Under the pieces are notes generated by a model. It was not told where the DNA came from. It did no database searches and saw only the letters and a program-made list of their open reading frames with translations. Both the position numbers and the translations under genes were made by a program. A stretch of DNA of 64,000 bases from Bacteroidetes bacterium HGW-Bacteroidetes-1. GTDB taxonomy: Bacteria; Bacteroidota; Bacteroidia; Bacteroidales; F082. The stretch spans positions 1 through 64,000 of the forward strand of contig PHDU01000002.1 in NCBI GenBank assembly GCA_002842755.1. The letters run 5' to 3'. Below, piece by piece: positions 44,061 to 51,897 of this stretch (position 1 is its first letter; each line of letters starts with the position of its first letter).

Positions 44061-44066
44061 TTTAGC
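44049..44066 (+). promoter_or_regulatory. Possible alternative hairpin of the SAM-II switch
   Basis: GCTAAA (44049-44054) is also perfectly complementary to TTTAGC (44061-44066). This hairpin would compete with the pseudoknot and could be the ligand-free state. No T-run follows, so control of translation start is more likely than termination. Confidence 0.45.
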
Positions 44067-44118
44067 CTCTCAATCATTCCTTCCTTTTACTTATTTTTTT
44101 ACATTTAATCAATAAGAT

Positions 44119-45423
44119 ATGGGATATTTATTTACATCTGAATCGGTCTCAGAGGGCCATCCCGACAAAGTTGCCGATCAGATTTCTGATGCTATACTGG
44201 ACGAAATGCTCCGTTTTGATCCTGAATCAAAAGTTGCTGTTGAAACGATGGTAACAACTGGTCTGACAGTTGTTGCCGGAGAAGTGAAGACAAATGGTTA
44301 TGTTGATGTTCAGTCCGTTGTACGTGATACCATCAACGAAATTGGTTATACCAAAGCCGCCTACCGATTCGATGGAAATTCCTGCGGTGTGTTATCCGCT
44401 ATCCATGAACAATCGACTGATATTAACCAGGGTGTAGAAAGAAAAAAACCAGAAGAGCAAGGGGCTGGAGATCAGGGTATGATGTTTGGTTATGCCTGTC
44501 GCGAAATGGATAATTTGATGCCAATCACTACTGAAATTTCTCACCAGCTTCTTCAGCAACTGGCCGCAATCCGTCGCGAAGGCAAAGAAATGACTTATCT
44601 TCGTCCTGATTCAAAATCGCAGGTAACAGTTGAATACAATGACGGATGGAAGCCTGTTCGGATTGAAACCATTGTCGTTTCGACCCAACACGATGATTTC
44701 GATGAAGATGATGATCGCATGTTGAAGAAAATCTATGACGATGTTAAAAATATTTTGATTCCAAGAGTCAAAGCCCTTCTTCCGCAAAATGTGCAGAAAC
44801 TTTTCAGTGATGACATCAAGCTTCATGTTAATCCCACTGGAAAGTTTGTAATCGGTGGCCCTCATTGCGATTCCGGTCTCACCGGACGTAAAATTATTGT
44901 TGACACTTATGGTGGCAGAGGCGCACATGGCGGTGGCGCTTTCTCGGGAAAAGACTCATCAAAAGTTGACAGATCGGCAGCCTATGCTACACGACATATA
45001 GCCAAAAATATGGTTGCAGCAGGCCTGGCTGATGAAGTTCTCGTGCAGGTTGCTTATGCTATAGGTGTTGCCAGTCCGGTTGGGTTTTATATTAACACTT
45101 TCAACACCACTCATTTGAAAGACTCCAATGGCAAAAAGATTTCTGACCTTCAGATTGCTAAAACTGTTCAGGAAATATTTGACTTACGACCCTATGCAAT
45201 CATTAAGCGTTTTGGATTAAAGAACCCTATTTTTAAACCTACCGCTGCTTATGGGCATTTTGGCCGGGACCCTTACCAAAAAGAAGTTGAAATGAAACAT
45301 GAAGGCGAAAATATATTTTCCCGGGAAGTAAAAGGACAAACAAAATACTTTAAAATGGTCGATTTCTTTGCCTGGGAGAAATTAGATTTTGTTGACAAAC
45401 TCAAAGATGCTTTTAAGGTGTAA
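44119..45423 (+). CDS. metK: S-adenosylmethionine synthetase
   Basis: MetK makes S-adenosylmethionine from methionine and [24 protein letters not shown] in outline opens the protein, followed by the signature [12 protein letters not shown] and the glycine-rich [15 protein letters not shown] loop. It is 434 residues, longer than E. coli MetK (384), with the extra residues near the middle and the C-terminus, as is common in Bacteroidota. The SAM-II candidate in its leader suggests feedback control by the product. A terminator follows at 45454-45485. Confidence 0.97.
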   Translation: MGYLFTSESVSEGHPDKVADQISDAILDEMLRFDPESKVAVETMVTTGLTVVAGEVKTNGYVDVQSVVRDTINEIGYTKAAYRFDGNSCGVLSAIHEQSTDINQGVERKKPEEQGAGDQGMMFGYACREMDNLMPITTEISHQLLQQLAAIRREGKEMTYLRPDSKSQVTVEYNDGWKPVRIETIVVSTQHDDFDEDDDRMLKKIYDDVKNILIPRVKALLPQNVQKLFSDDIKLHVNPTGKFVIGGPHCDSGLTGRKIIVDTYGGRGAHGGGAFSGKDSSKVDRSAAYATRHIAKNMVAAGLADEVLVQVAYAIGVASPVGFYINTFNTTHLKDSNGKKISDLQIAKTVQEIFDLRPYAIIKRFGLKNPIFKPTAAYGHFGRDPYQKEVEMKHEGENIFSREVKGQTKYFKMVDFFAWEKLDFVDKLKDAFKV

Positions 45424-45453
45424 AAACGAAAGGCGTTATTGACTTTTATATTA

Positions 45454-45489
45454 AGAGGCCGTCCGCATACATGGATCGCCTCTTTTCTT
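45454..45489 (+). terminator. Rho-independent terminator after metK
   Basis: AGAGGC (45454-45459) pairs with GCCTCT (45478-45483), with an inner TCC/GGA step, and runs into TTTTCTTTT. Confidence 0.75.
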
Positions 45490-45542
45490 TTCATGAAAAA
45501 GTTTAGTTGCTATATTTGCACACTGCTTTATCAGTTAGAACA

Positions 45543-45899
45543 ATGAACATAGAGGAAATACGCGACTATTGTTTATCAAAAAAATCGGTGACAGAAGGAA
45601 TGCCTTTCGGTGATGATACTCTTGTTTTTAAAGTTGCAGGAAAAATGTTTCTTTTGGCTAGTATGGATGGGCCATTAACCATCAACATCAAAGCCAGCCC
45701 TGAAGAAGTCATTGATAGAATCGAGCATTACAGTGAAGCCAGTCCAGGCTATCATATGAACAAAAAGCATTGGATAACTGTAAATCTTGATATCCCAGTT
45801 GATGAAAAACGAATCCAACAGTGGATTGACAGGTCCTATCTGCTTGTCATTGAAAGTCTTTCAGCAAAAGTGAAGATTGAATTTGGACTTGATAGTTAA
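45543..45899 (+). CDS. MmcQ/YjbR family protein
   Basis: A 118-residue protein of the MmcQ/YjbR (CyaY-like fold) family, often described as DNA-binding, without a well-defined role. Family patterns are the start MNIEEIRDYCLSKKSVTEGM, PFGDDTLVFKVAGKMF, then YHMNKKHWITV and the C-terminal SYLLVIESL. The ATG at 45543 starts exactly at the family N-terminus; an upstream non-ATG frame from 45507 is rejected. It stands alone between the metK terminator and a convergent thioredoxin gene. Confidence 0.88.
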   Translation: MNIEEIRDYCLSKKSVTEGMPFGDDTLVFKVAGKMFLLASMDGPLTINIKASPEEVIDRIEHYSEASPGYHMNKKHWITVNLDIPVDEKRIQQWIDRSYLLVIESLSAKVKIEFGLDS

Positions 45900-45978
45900 A
45901 AAATAACTTTTCCTGAATTGTTATTTATTCGGATTTTCAAGCTCAATAGAAATATTAATGAAAGACATTTTCCTTCAA

Positions 45979-46401
45979 TCAGAGATGCGCATTTATTTCC
46001 TTTTCAAATGTTGATTTTGGTTTAACTCCTGTAAACTTTTGAACAGGCTGGCCCTCTTTAAAAAGGATCAGGGCAGGAATGGATCGGATTCCAAATTCAG
46101 CCGCAATCTTTTTATTTTCATCAACATTTAGTTTGCCAATTTTTGCTTTGCCATCAAAATCATCTGCTAAATCACTAACAACAGGACCAATCATTCGGCA
46201 AGGAGCGCACCATGGAGCCCAAAAATCGACTAAAACAACTCCTTTTGAAATCTCTTTTTTAAAATTATTGTCAGTTAATTTTATGAGTTTTTTACTATCC
46301 TGTTCAGGGTCATATTGTTGCATCGTTTTAAAGCGACGGTAAATCGTGTAGATAACGAAAATCAGAAAAATTCCGATAATGATCCAAATAGCGTCAGACA
46401 T
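45979..46401 (-). CDS. Membrane-tethered thioredoxin
   Basis: A 140-residue thioredoxin with an intact W64-C-A-P-C68 redox site, VLVDFWAPWC context and the cis-proline loop SIPALILF. Unlike cytosolic TrxA it begins with a single hydrophobic helix (about residues 4-21, AIWIIIGIFLIFVIYTIY) followed at once by YRRFK. The positive charges after the helix predict that the redox domain faces the cytoplasm, so it may be a membrane-recruited cytoplasmic thioredoxin. The reverse topology is possible and would make it a periplasmic reductant. Partner proteins are not evident from context. Confidence 0.87.
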   Translation of the reverse strand: MSDAIWIIIGIFLIFVIYTIYRRFKTMQQYDPEQDSKKLIKLTDNNFKKEISKGVVLVDFWAPWCAPCRMIGPVVSDLADDFDGKAKIGKLNVDENKKIAAEFGIRSIPALILFKEGQPVQKFTGVKPKSTFEKEINAHL

Positions 46402-46475
46402 AGAAATAATTTAGTTTTCTGTGAGGTATAATTAACGGCAAAGATAATCAATTGAGAAGATGATCTATTTTTTGA

Positions 46476-47567
46476 TTAAATCCATTTTCTTTTCTTGAAA
46501 TGAAACAGCATAAAAAGTGAGATAGCGATCATCACTATCCAAACTGAAAGATAACCGTATTTCCATGATATTTCTGGCATATTTTTGAAATTCATGCCAT
46601 AAATACCAACAACAAAGGTAAGAGGGATGAAAATTGTGGCAATGATAGTCAGTGTTTTCATCACTTCATTCATTTTATTGCTTAGTGCTGAAAGATATAC
46701 TTCTTTAAGTCCAGTATTGAGCTCCCTATAAGTTTCAATCGTTTCGTATATGTGTATTACATGATCATAAACATCCCCCAAATATTTTACCTGTTGCGGA
46801 TCAATCAATGGAATGTCAGTTCTGATCAATGTACTCAATCCTTCGCGGATAGGGAAAATGGTTTTCTTCAGAAAGAGCAATTCTTTTCTTATCTGCTGAA
46901 CAGTATCCAACACATTCTCTTCAGGGGAAGAAAAAATTTGATCCTCAACATTATCAATCATTTCGGCAACAACTTCAATCACGTTGAAATAATTGTCAAC
47001 AATAATGTCAATGAGTGCATAAAAGAGATAGTCAACACCATTGTTTCTAATACGGCTTTCTTCAAGGTTTATGCGCTCATAAAGAGGAGCCAAAAATTCA
47101 AGATCGCTTTCATGAAAAGAAATGATTAGATTTTTTCGTAAAATCAGACTTACCTGATCCGATATAACCCCATTATCAGGTGAGATTTCAAGTGTCTTGG
47201 TAGTAAAAAATACATAGTCTTTCATTAGTTCAACTTTGGGTCGCTGTCCGGTATTAAGGATATCCTCAATCAACAATGGATGAAGTCCATAAGCCTTACC
47301 CAGGTCACCGATCAACTGAGTATCTTGTAATCCGGTAACTCGCAACCATGTTGGTTCAGATGTATCAATATAGGCAGAAGCCTCTTTTATCCCCAACTGA
47401 TTTTTTTCGATAAGTGAAGTTGCATTATACTCTATCACATCAATGCGGGTTTTTTCTGTTTTAATTTTACCAACATGAATAAGGCTTCCAGCAGGAAGAC
47501 CAGACTTTTTTACTGTACCTGGCTTGCCAAGTTTCTTAGTGCTTTTTCTTTGTTTTGAAGGCTTCAT
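46476..47567 (-). CDS. corA: Magnesium/cobalt transporter CorA
   Basis: A 363-residue CorA-family channel for Mg2+ (also Co2+). A large cytoplasmic N-terminal domain is followed by two transmembrane helices, with the signature YGMNF (residues 323-327) between them and the KKRKWI basic tail at the cytoplasmic end. A basic N-terminal extension (KQRKSTKKLGKPGTVKK) precedes the usual domain. It is divergent to the GT4 gene. A minus-strand -7 box lies at 47608-47615. Confidence 0.93.
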   Translation of the reverse strand: MKPSKQRKSTKKLGKPGTVKKSGLPAGSLIHVGKIKTEKTRIDVIEYNATSLIEKNQLGIKEASAYIDTSEPTWLRVTGLQDTQLIGDLGKAYGLHPLLIEDILNTGQRPKVELMKDYVFFTTKTLEISPDNGVISDQVSLILRKNLIISFHESDLEFLAPLYERINLEESRIRNNGVDYLFYALIDIIVDNYFNVIEVVAEMIDNVEDQIFSSPEENVLDTVQQIRKELLFLKKTIFPIREGLSTLIRTDIPLIDPQQVKYLGDVYDHVIHIYETIETYRELNTGLKEVYLSALSNKMNEVMKTLTIIATIFIPLTFVVGIYGMNFKNMPEISWKYGYLSVWIVMIAISLFMLFHFKKRKWI

Positions 47568-47607
47568 TTTGATAAAGTTTTGCTATTCATCTTATTAAAC
47601 TGCTTAT

Positions 47608-47615
47608 CAAAAGTA
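47608..47615 (-). promoter_or_regulatory. Possible -7 box for corA
   Basis: The minus strand reads TACTTTTG, exact TAnnTTTG, about 40 bases before the corA ATG. No TTG at the usual -33 distance. Confidence 0.35.
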
Positions 47616-47724
47616 TACAAAATCCATATTAACTTTATTTAGCTTTTCAAAAATCAGAATCCTTTGTATCTTCATCCGGATTTAGAAAAAAAATGAAGGT
47701 TTACAGAACAATTAAACTTCCACT

Positions 47725-49926
47725 ATGAAAATTATTTGTTTAGGAAATTATCCGCCTCGCCAGTGTGGCATTGCAACTTTTACCGAAAATCTTCTGGATT
47801 CTATTGTTACGGCTGCCAAAAAAGAAAATACCCCACTTGAAATTGAGGTAATTGCAATGGATAATATTGCAGAGTCTTACCCATACCCCTCCATTGTCAG
47901 CCAAACGATTCAGGATAACAATATGGATTCATATATTCAGACTGCCTCATACATCAATACATCAGGAGCTGAAATATTGCTTGTTCAGCATGAATATGGC
48001 ATTTTTGGAGGTGAAAGTGGTGTTCTTCTGATTTCTTTGTTGCGAAGGGTAACGATTCCAATCGTTACAACACTTCATACAGTTTTGCAGAATCCCGGTT
48101 TTCACCAAAAAGAGATTCTGAAAAAAATTGCTGAACTTTCCTCTCGTATCGTAATCATGAACCGAATTGCAATTGGTTTTTTGACAGATATCTATGATGT
48201 TCCTGAAGAAAAAATTATACGTATAGAGCACGGGGTGCCCGATTTTGAAGCTTTTGCAAACCAATTGGTTTATAAACCTATTGAATTAGAAAATCGAAAA
48301 GTAATGCTCACTTTTGGACTCATCGGGCGAAGCAAGGGAATAGAAACCGTTATCAGGGCTATGCCTGATATTGTTACAAATCATCCTGAAGTGCTTTATG
48401 TTGTTTTAGGGAAAACCCATCCAAATGTTTTGCGTTATGCAGGGGAGGAATATCGGGAATTTCTGCAAAAGCTGGTAATTACTCTCAATGTCAGCAACAA
48501 TGTGTTGTTTATGAACCAATATGCAAGTGAGCTTGAACTTATGTCACTTTTAAAAGCTGCCGACATATATATAACTCCCTATATCAACAAAGCTCAAATC
48601 ACCAGTGGGACATTGAGTTACGCTGTTAGTGGAGGTTGCGCTGTGTTTTCTACACCCTACTGGCATGCAGAGGAATTACTCGCCAACGGCAGGGGTATCT
48701 TTTTCGATTTTGGAAATTTTTTGCAACTTGCCGAAAGTATAAACTATCATCTCGACCATCCAGAAGAAATGAAGTCAATTCAAAACAAAGCATTTCAATA
48801 CGGATTAAATATCACATGGCCAAAAACCGGACTTGCATACCTTGATGCTTTTGAAAAGGTATCGCATACCATTTCTTCTTCTAATCCAAAAATTAAAAAA
48901 ACATATCCCGCAATCGACTTTTCACATCTGATAAGGCTTACAATGCCTCAGGGATTGTTACAGCACGCACATGGATCAGTTCCAAGTTTTCGGCACGGTT
49001 ACTCTCTCGACGATAATGCCAGAGCAATGTTAGTGGTATTGAAAGCGTGGGAAATTGAGAAAAAACCAATTTACCTTGAGCTCATCTATTCTTACTTTTC
49101 CAACATGATTTTCATGAAACAAAAAGATGGTTCTTTTAAAAATTTTCTGTCTTTTTCGCACCTCACATTTGAAGATGATTTTTCTGATGACACGTTTGGT
49201 CGTACAATCTGGGCATTGGGCTCAATGATCCGTTTTCTTCCTAATGATTCTTTGTTTCAAACAGCACACGAAATTTTCCATGAATCATTATCTCAAATTG
49301 AAAAACTACAATATGCACGGGGTTATGCCAATTGCATTTTTGGATTATATGAATATGCAAAAAGATTTCCTGATCAGGAGCGGTTCATAAGTCTTATCAT
49401 GAAACTTGCCGACATTCTTTGCCTTCGATTCAAACAACACCAACGCAAAAATTGGTACTGGTTTGAAGATGCCATTACCTATGATAATGGATTGCTTCCC
49501 GCAGCCTTGTACAAAGCATACGAATTAACAAGAAAAAAAGAATACTTGGAAGTTGCAAATCAAAGCAGAATTTTCCTGGAAGGAAAGTGCTTTATAAAAC
49601 CATGGCTGTCATTGGTTGGCAACCATAAATGGCTCAGATTTGATACAGATTATGATCTTTTCGCACAACAACCTATCGATACTTTGTCGATGGTCCTAAT
49701 GTATGAAAGTGCACTGGATGCAACAAAAGATGAATTGTTCATCGGTAAAATGTTTAAGTCGTTTGATTGGTTTTTTGGCGAAAACGATATGGGGATTATG
49801 TTGTATGACGATGAAACAAAAGGTTGCAATGATGGCATTGAAGCAACAAACATCAATCGCAATCAAGGTGCCGAAAGCATGATCGCTTATCTTCTGTCGC
49901 GTCTAATCATCGATCGCTATCTCTGA
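47725..49926 (+). CDS. GT4 glycosyltransferase with C-terminal alpha-barrel domain
   Basis: A 733-residue two-domain protein. Residues 1 to about 385 form a GT-B family 4 glycosyltransferase: NYPPRQCGIATFTENLL at the start, LTFGLIGRSKGIETVI for the donor domain and the late SGTLSYAVSGGCAVFSTPYW nucleotide-sugar region. Residues about 395-733 are helical with repeats of aromatic and acidic motifs (SLDDNARAML, DDTFGRTIWALG, NWYWFEDAITYDNGLLPAAL, NRNQGAESM), like an (alpha/alpha)6-barrel of glycoside-processing type. No signal peptide is seen, so it is cytoplasmic. Its 3' end is 5 bases from the convergent GH130-receiver gene, a probable functional partner. Substrate is unknown; a mannose-containing glycan is suggested by the GH130 neighbour. 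Confidence 0.82.
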   Translation: MKIICLGNYPPRQCGIATFTENLLDSIVTAAKKENTPLEIEVIAMDNIAESYPYPSIVSQTIQDNNMDSYIQTASYINTSGAEILLVQHEYGIFGGESGVLLISLLRRVTIPIVTTLHTVLQNPGFHQKEILKKIAELSSRIVIMNRIAIGFLTDIYDVPEEKIIRIEHGVPDFEAFANQLVYKPIELENRKVMLTFGLIGRSKGIETVIRAMPDIVTNHPEVLYVVLGKTHPNVLRYAGEEYREFLQKLVITLNVSNNVLFMNQYASELELMSLLKAADIYITPYINKAQITSGTLSYAVSGGCAVFSTPYWHAEELLANGRGIFFDFGNFLQLAESINYHLDHPEEMKSIQNKAFQYGLNITWPKTGLAYLDAFEKVSHTISSSNPKIKKTYPAIDFSHLIRLTMPQGLLQHAHGSVPSFRHGYSLDDNARAMLVVLKAWEIEKKPIYLELIYSYFSNMIFMKQKDGSFKNFLSFSHLTFEDDFSDDTFGRTIWALGSMIRFLPNDSLFQTAHEIFHESLSQIEKLQYARGYANCIFGLYEYAKRFPDQERFISLIMKLADILCLRFKQHQRKNWYWFEDAITYDNGLLPAALYKAYELTRKKEYLEVANQSRIFLEGKCFIKPWLSLVGNHKWLRFDTDYDLFAQQPIDTLSMVLMYESALDATKDELFIGKMFKSFDWFFGENDMGIMLYDDETKGCNDGIEATNINRNQGAESMIAYLLSRLIIDRYL

Positions 49927-49931
49927 TAAAA

Positions 49932-51791
49932 TCAAACTTTTAGTAACCGTTGCAGTCTTATCAAAAGTAAGTTGCGATCAATAGGCTTTTTAATAAAGTC
50001 AGCTGCACCTAGTCGCAGTCCTTTTGCTTCGTCTTCAGGACTTGTATGCCCAGATAAGAAAATTACAGGAATACTTATGTTGTTTTCTTTTAGGTATTCA
50101 AGCATTTGATAACCATCAAAGTTAGGCATGGCGATATCTGATAGTATTACATCAAATTTTTCCTTTGCAATCTGCATCAAAGCAACGATACCATCCGGTG
50201 CAACTTCCACATCATAACCTTCAGATTTTAAAATGCCGGATATCACTTTTTGGTTAATAACTTCGTCTTCCACAACAAGAATGCGGGCCTTACCTTTTTC
50301 TTTTGTTGGTTTACCAAGTTTCAAATCGGAAGGCACAAGACTGGTCAACAACTCTTTCAATGGAACAGTGGCATATGTGGAGGCTGTATCCGACATGGCG
50401 TATGGTATAACAAGCTCATCGTTATTTACAATAGAGCCGCATGAATATACAACATTAGGCACGTATCCTTCCCGCTCCTCCTCATTGGGAGAGATAAGAG
50501 GCTCACTGAGCTGTCCAATAATCTTGGTAGGATCATCCAGATCAAGCAACATTGCACTAATTACGTATTTACGCATGGTTCCAACTCCATGGGTGATGAC
50601 TAGCCAACCAAATTCGGTTTCAATCGGAGAGCCACAATTTCCAACCTGTATGAACTCCCATGGAAACTTCGGACTTTGCAACATTGAAGCTTCATGCCAT
50701 CGGATGATATCGTTGGAAAACATAATGTAATTGTTTATACCATCAAGACGAGCCAGCATCACATACTTTCCATTTATTTTTCGCGGAAATAAGGCCATCC
50801 CTTTATTCTGAGCATTTTCACCATGAATGGGCATCACCTTGAAATTATAGAAGTCTTTTGTTTCAATCATTTTAGGCATAATACTAAAACCATTGTATGC
50901 TGTATAAGTAGCATAATAACGAACGCGACCATCGTCATCAGTAAATTTCACAAAACGGGCATCCTCAATACCATTACTTTCAGCAGCAGCTAAAGGAAAA
51001 ATAACGCGATCAGAAATACCAGTATCAAGCGAAAAGGAAATCTCATAATGAGAATCTCCCAACCAACTGATGGTTTGCAGAATTTTCAACTGAGCCTCGT
51101 CGGGGTTAAGCTCTCTTATTGTATCATCTATTGCCCTGTAAAGTTCATTGTAGTCGAACTCATCACGAAGTTTACCCATTACATGTTTCACTGTACCATC
51201 ATTAGCATGCATTTCGCTAAGTTTAGTGCAAAAGGTTGCTTTAGAGTAAATGTAATTTTTAATTGAATCTGCTTCATCAATCAGTCTACCTGTCGGTATC
51301 AATTGAAGATTATTGTCTGCATCAAGCACTCCTCCGCGGAAAACAACAGATGAAATATGGCCTTCACCAGTTGCCCTGAAACTAAAAACCACCCTCTTTT
51401 GTCCTTCTGTAAGCCCTGTCTGATCAGGGTCTTCAACCATGGAAGGATTGAAAAATGCTGCTGATTCTATTGAATATTCTGAAGTAAAATAAGCACCAAT
51501 AAGTAATTTCTTATGATGAGACAAAACAGAAAGATCTCCGGTAGGACATTTAATAATATTACAAACTCTATCAAAATGCTTCTGAAAAACCTTCGAAATA
51601 TTTCTGTGTCTTGAGGAGAAATCACGTAACGACTGATTTAAAGTAAGGCGCGCTGCTTCTTCAGGCATTTCAATAACTTTTTTAATAATTGCTTGAACAC
51701 GCGTCTCAGGTCCAGGGAAAAAGAAACGTGCAATTACTCTTTTTGGGTCGCTGTAAAAGCGTATTGGTTTTCTATTTAAGGTCGTGCTCAT
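49932..51791 (-). CDS. GH130 glycoside phosphorylase/hydrolase fused to response-regulator receiver domain
   Basis: A 619-residue fusion. Residues 1 to about 490 match glycoside hydrolase family 130 (inverting mannoside phosphorylases and mannosidases): NPSMVEDP, GIEDARFVKF (D277), ATYTAYNG, GNCGSPIETEFGWLVITHGVG and LLDLDDPTKIIGQ. Residues about 503-619 are a CheY-like receiver, with acidic pocket E508/D509 in VVEDE, phosphoacceptor D552 in LSDIAMPNFDGYQM, switch S580 in FLSGHTS and K602 in KKP, so all the phosphorylation residues are present. No signal peptide is seen. The frame is open throughout, so this is a real fusion rather than two adjoining genes. No histidine kinase is in the window. 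Phosphorylation may gate the enzyme; that is inference. Confidence 0.88.
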   Translation of the reverse strand: MSTTLNRKPIRFYSDPKRVIARFFFPGPETRVQAIIKKVIEMPEEAARLTLNQSLRDFSSRHRNISKVFQKHFDRVCNIIKCPTGDLSVLSHHKKLLIGAYFTSEYSIESAAFFNPSMVEDPDQTGLTEGQKRVVFSFRATGEGHISSVVFRGGVLDADNNLQLIPTGRLIDEADSIKNYIYSKATFCTKLSEMHANDGTVKHVMGKLRDEFDYNELYRAIDDTIRELNPDEAQLKILQTISWLGDSHYEISFSLDTGISDRVIFPLAAAESNGIEDARFVKFTDDDGRVRYYATYTAYNGFSIMPKMIETKDFYNFKVMPIHGENAQNKGMALFPRKINGKYVMLARLDGINNYIMFSNDIIRWHEASMLQSPKFPWEFIQVGNCGSPIETEFGWLVITHGVGTMRKYVISAMLLDLDDPTKIIGQLSEPLISPNEEEREGYVPNVVYSCGSIVNNDELVIPYAMSDTASTYATVPLKELLTSLVPSDLKLGKPTKEKGKARILVVEDEVINQKVISGILKSEGYDVEVAPDGIVALMQIAKEKFDVILSDIAMPNFDGYQMLEYLKENNISIPVIFLSGHTSPEDEAKGLRLGAADFIKKPIDRNLLLIRLQRLLKV

Positions 51792-51897
51792 TTTGGTTTT
51801 ACTTTAATTCGTTAAATATACATCAAAACACTTGATTTTATAAAAACAACTCGTTGTTACAGAAAAAATTCGATTCAAAAGTTGGAACCATCCTTCT

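Noticed and set aside
46752-47129. 125-residue plus-strand frame inside corA
   Set aside because: Antisense to intact corA, no motif.
49920-49935. Terminator between the convergent GT4 and GH130-receiver genes
   Set aside because: Only 5 bases separate the stops, and no hairpin with a T-tract is present.
49932-50290. Receiver domain as a separate gene fused by error
   Set aside because: The frame is continuous through the linker with normal codon use, and no start codon with a promoter precedes the receiver part.
50233-50730. 165-residue plus-strand frame inside the GH130-receiver gene
   Set aside because: Opposite to the conserved enzyme and lacking any recognisable motif.
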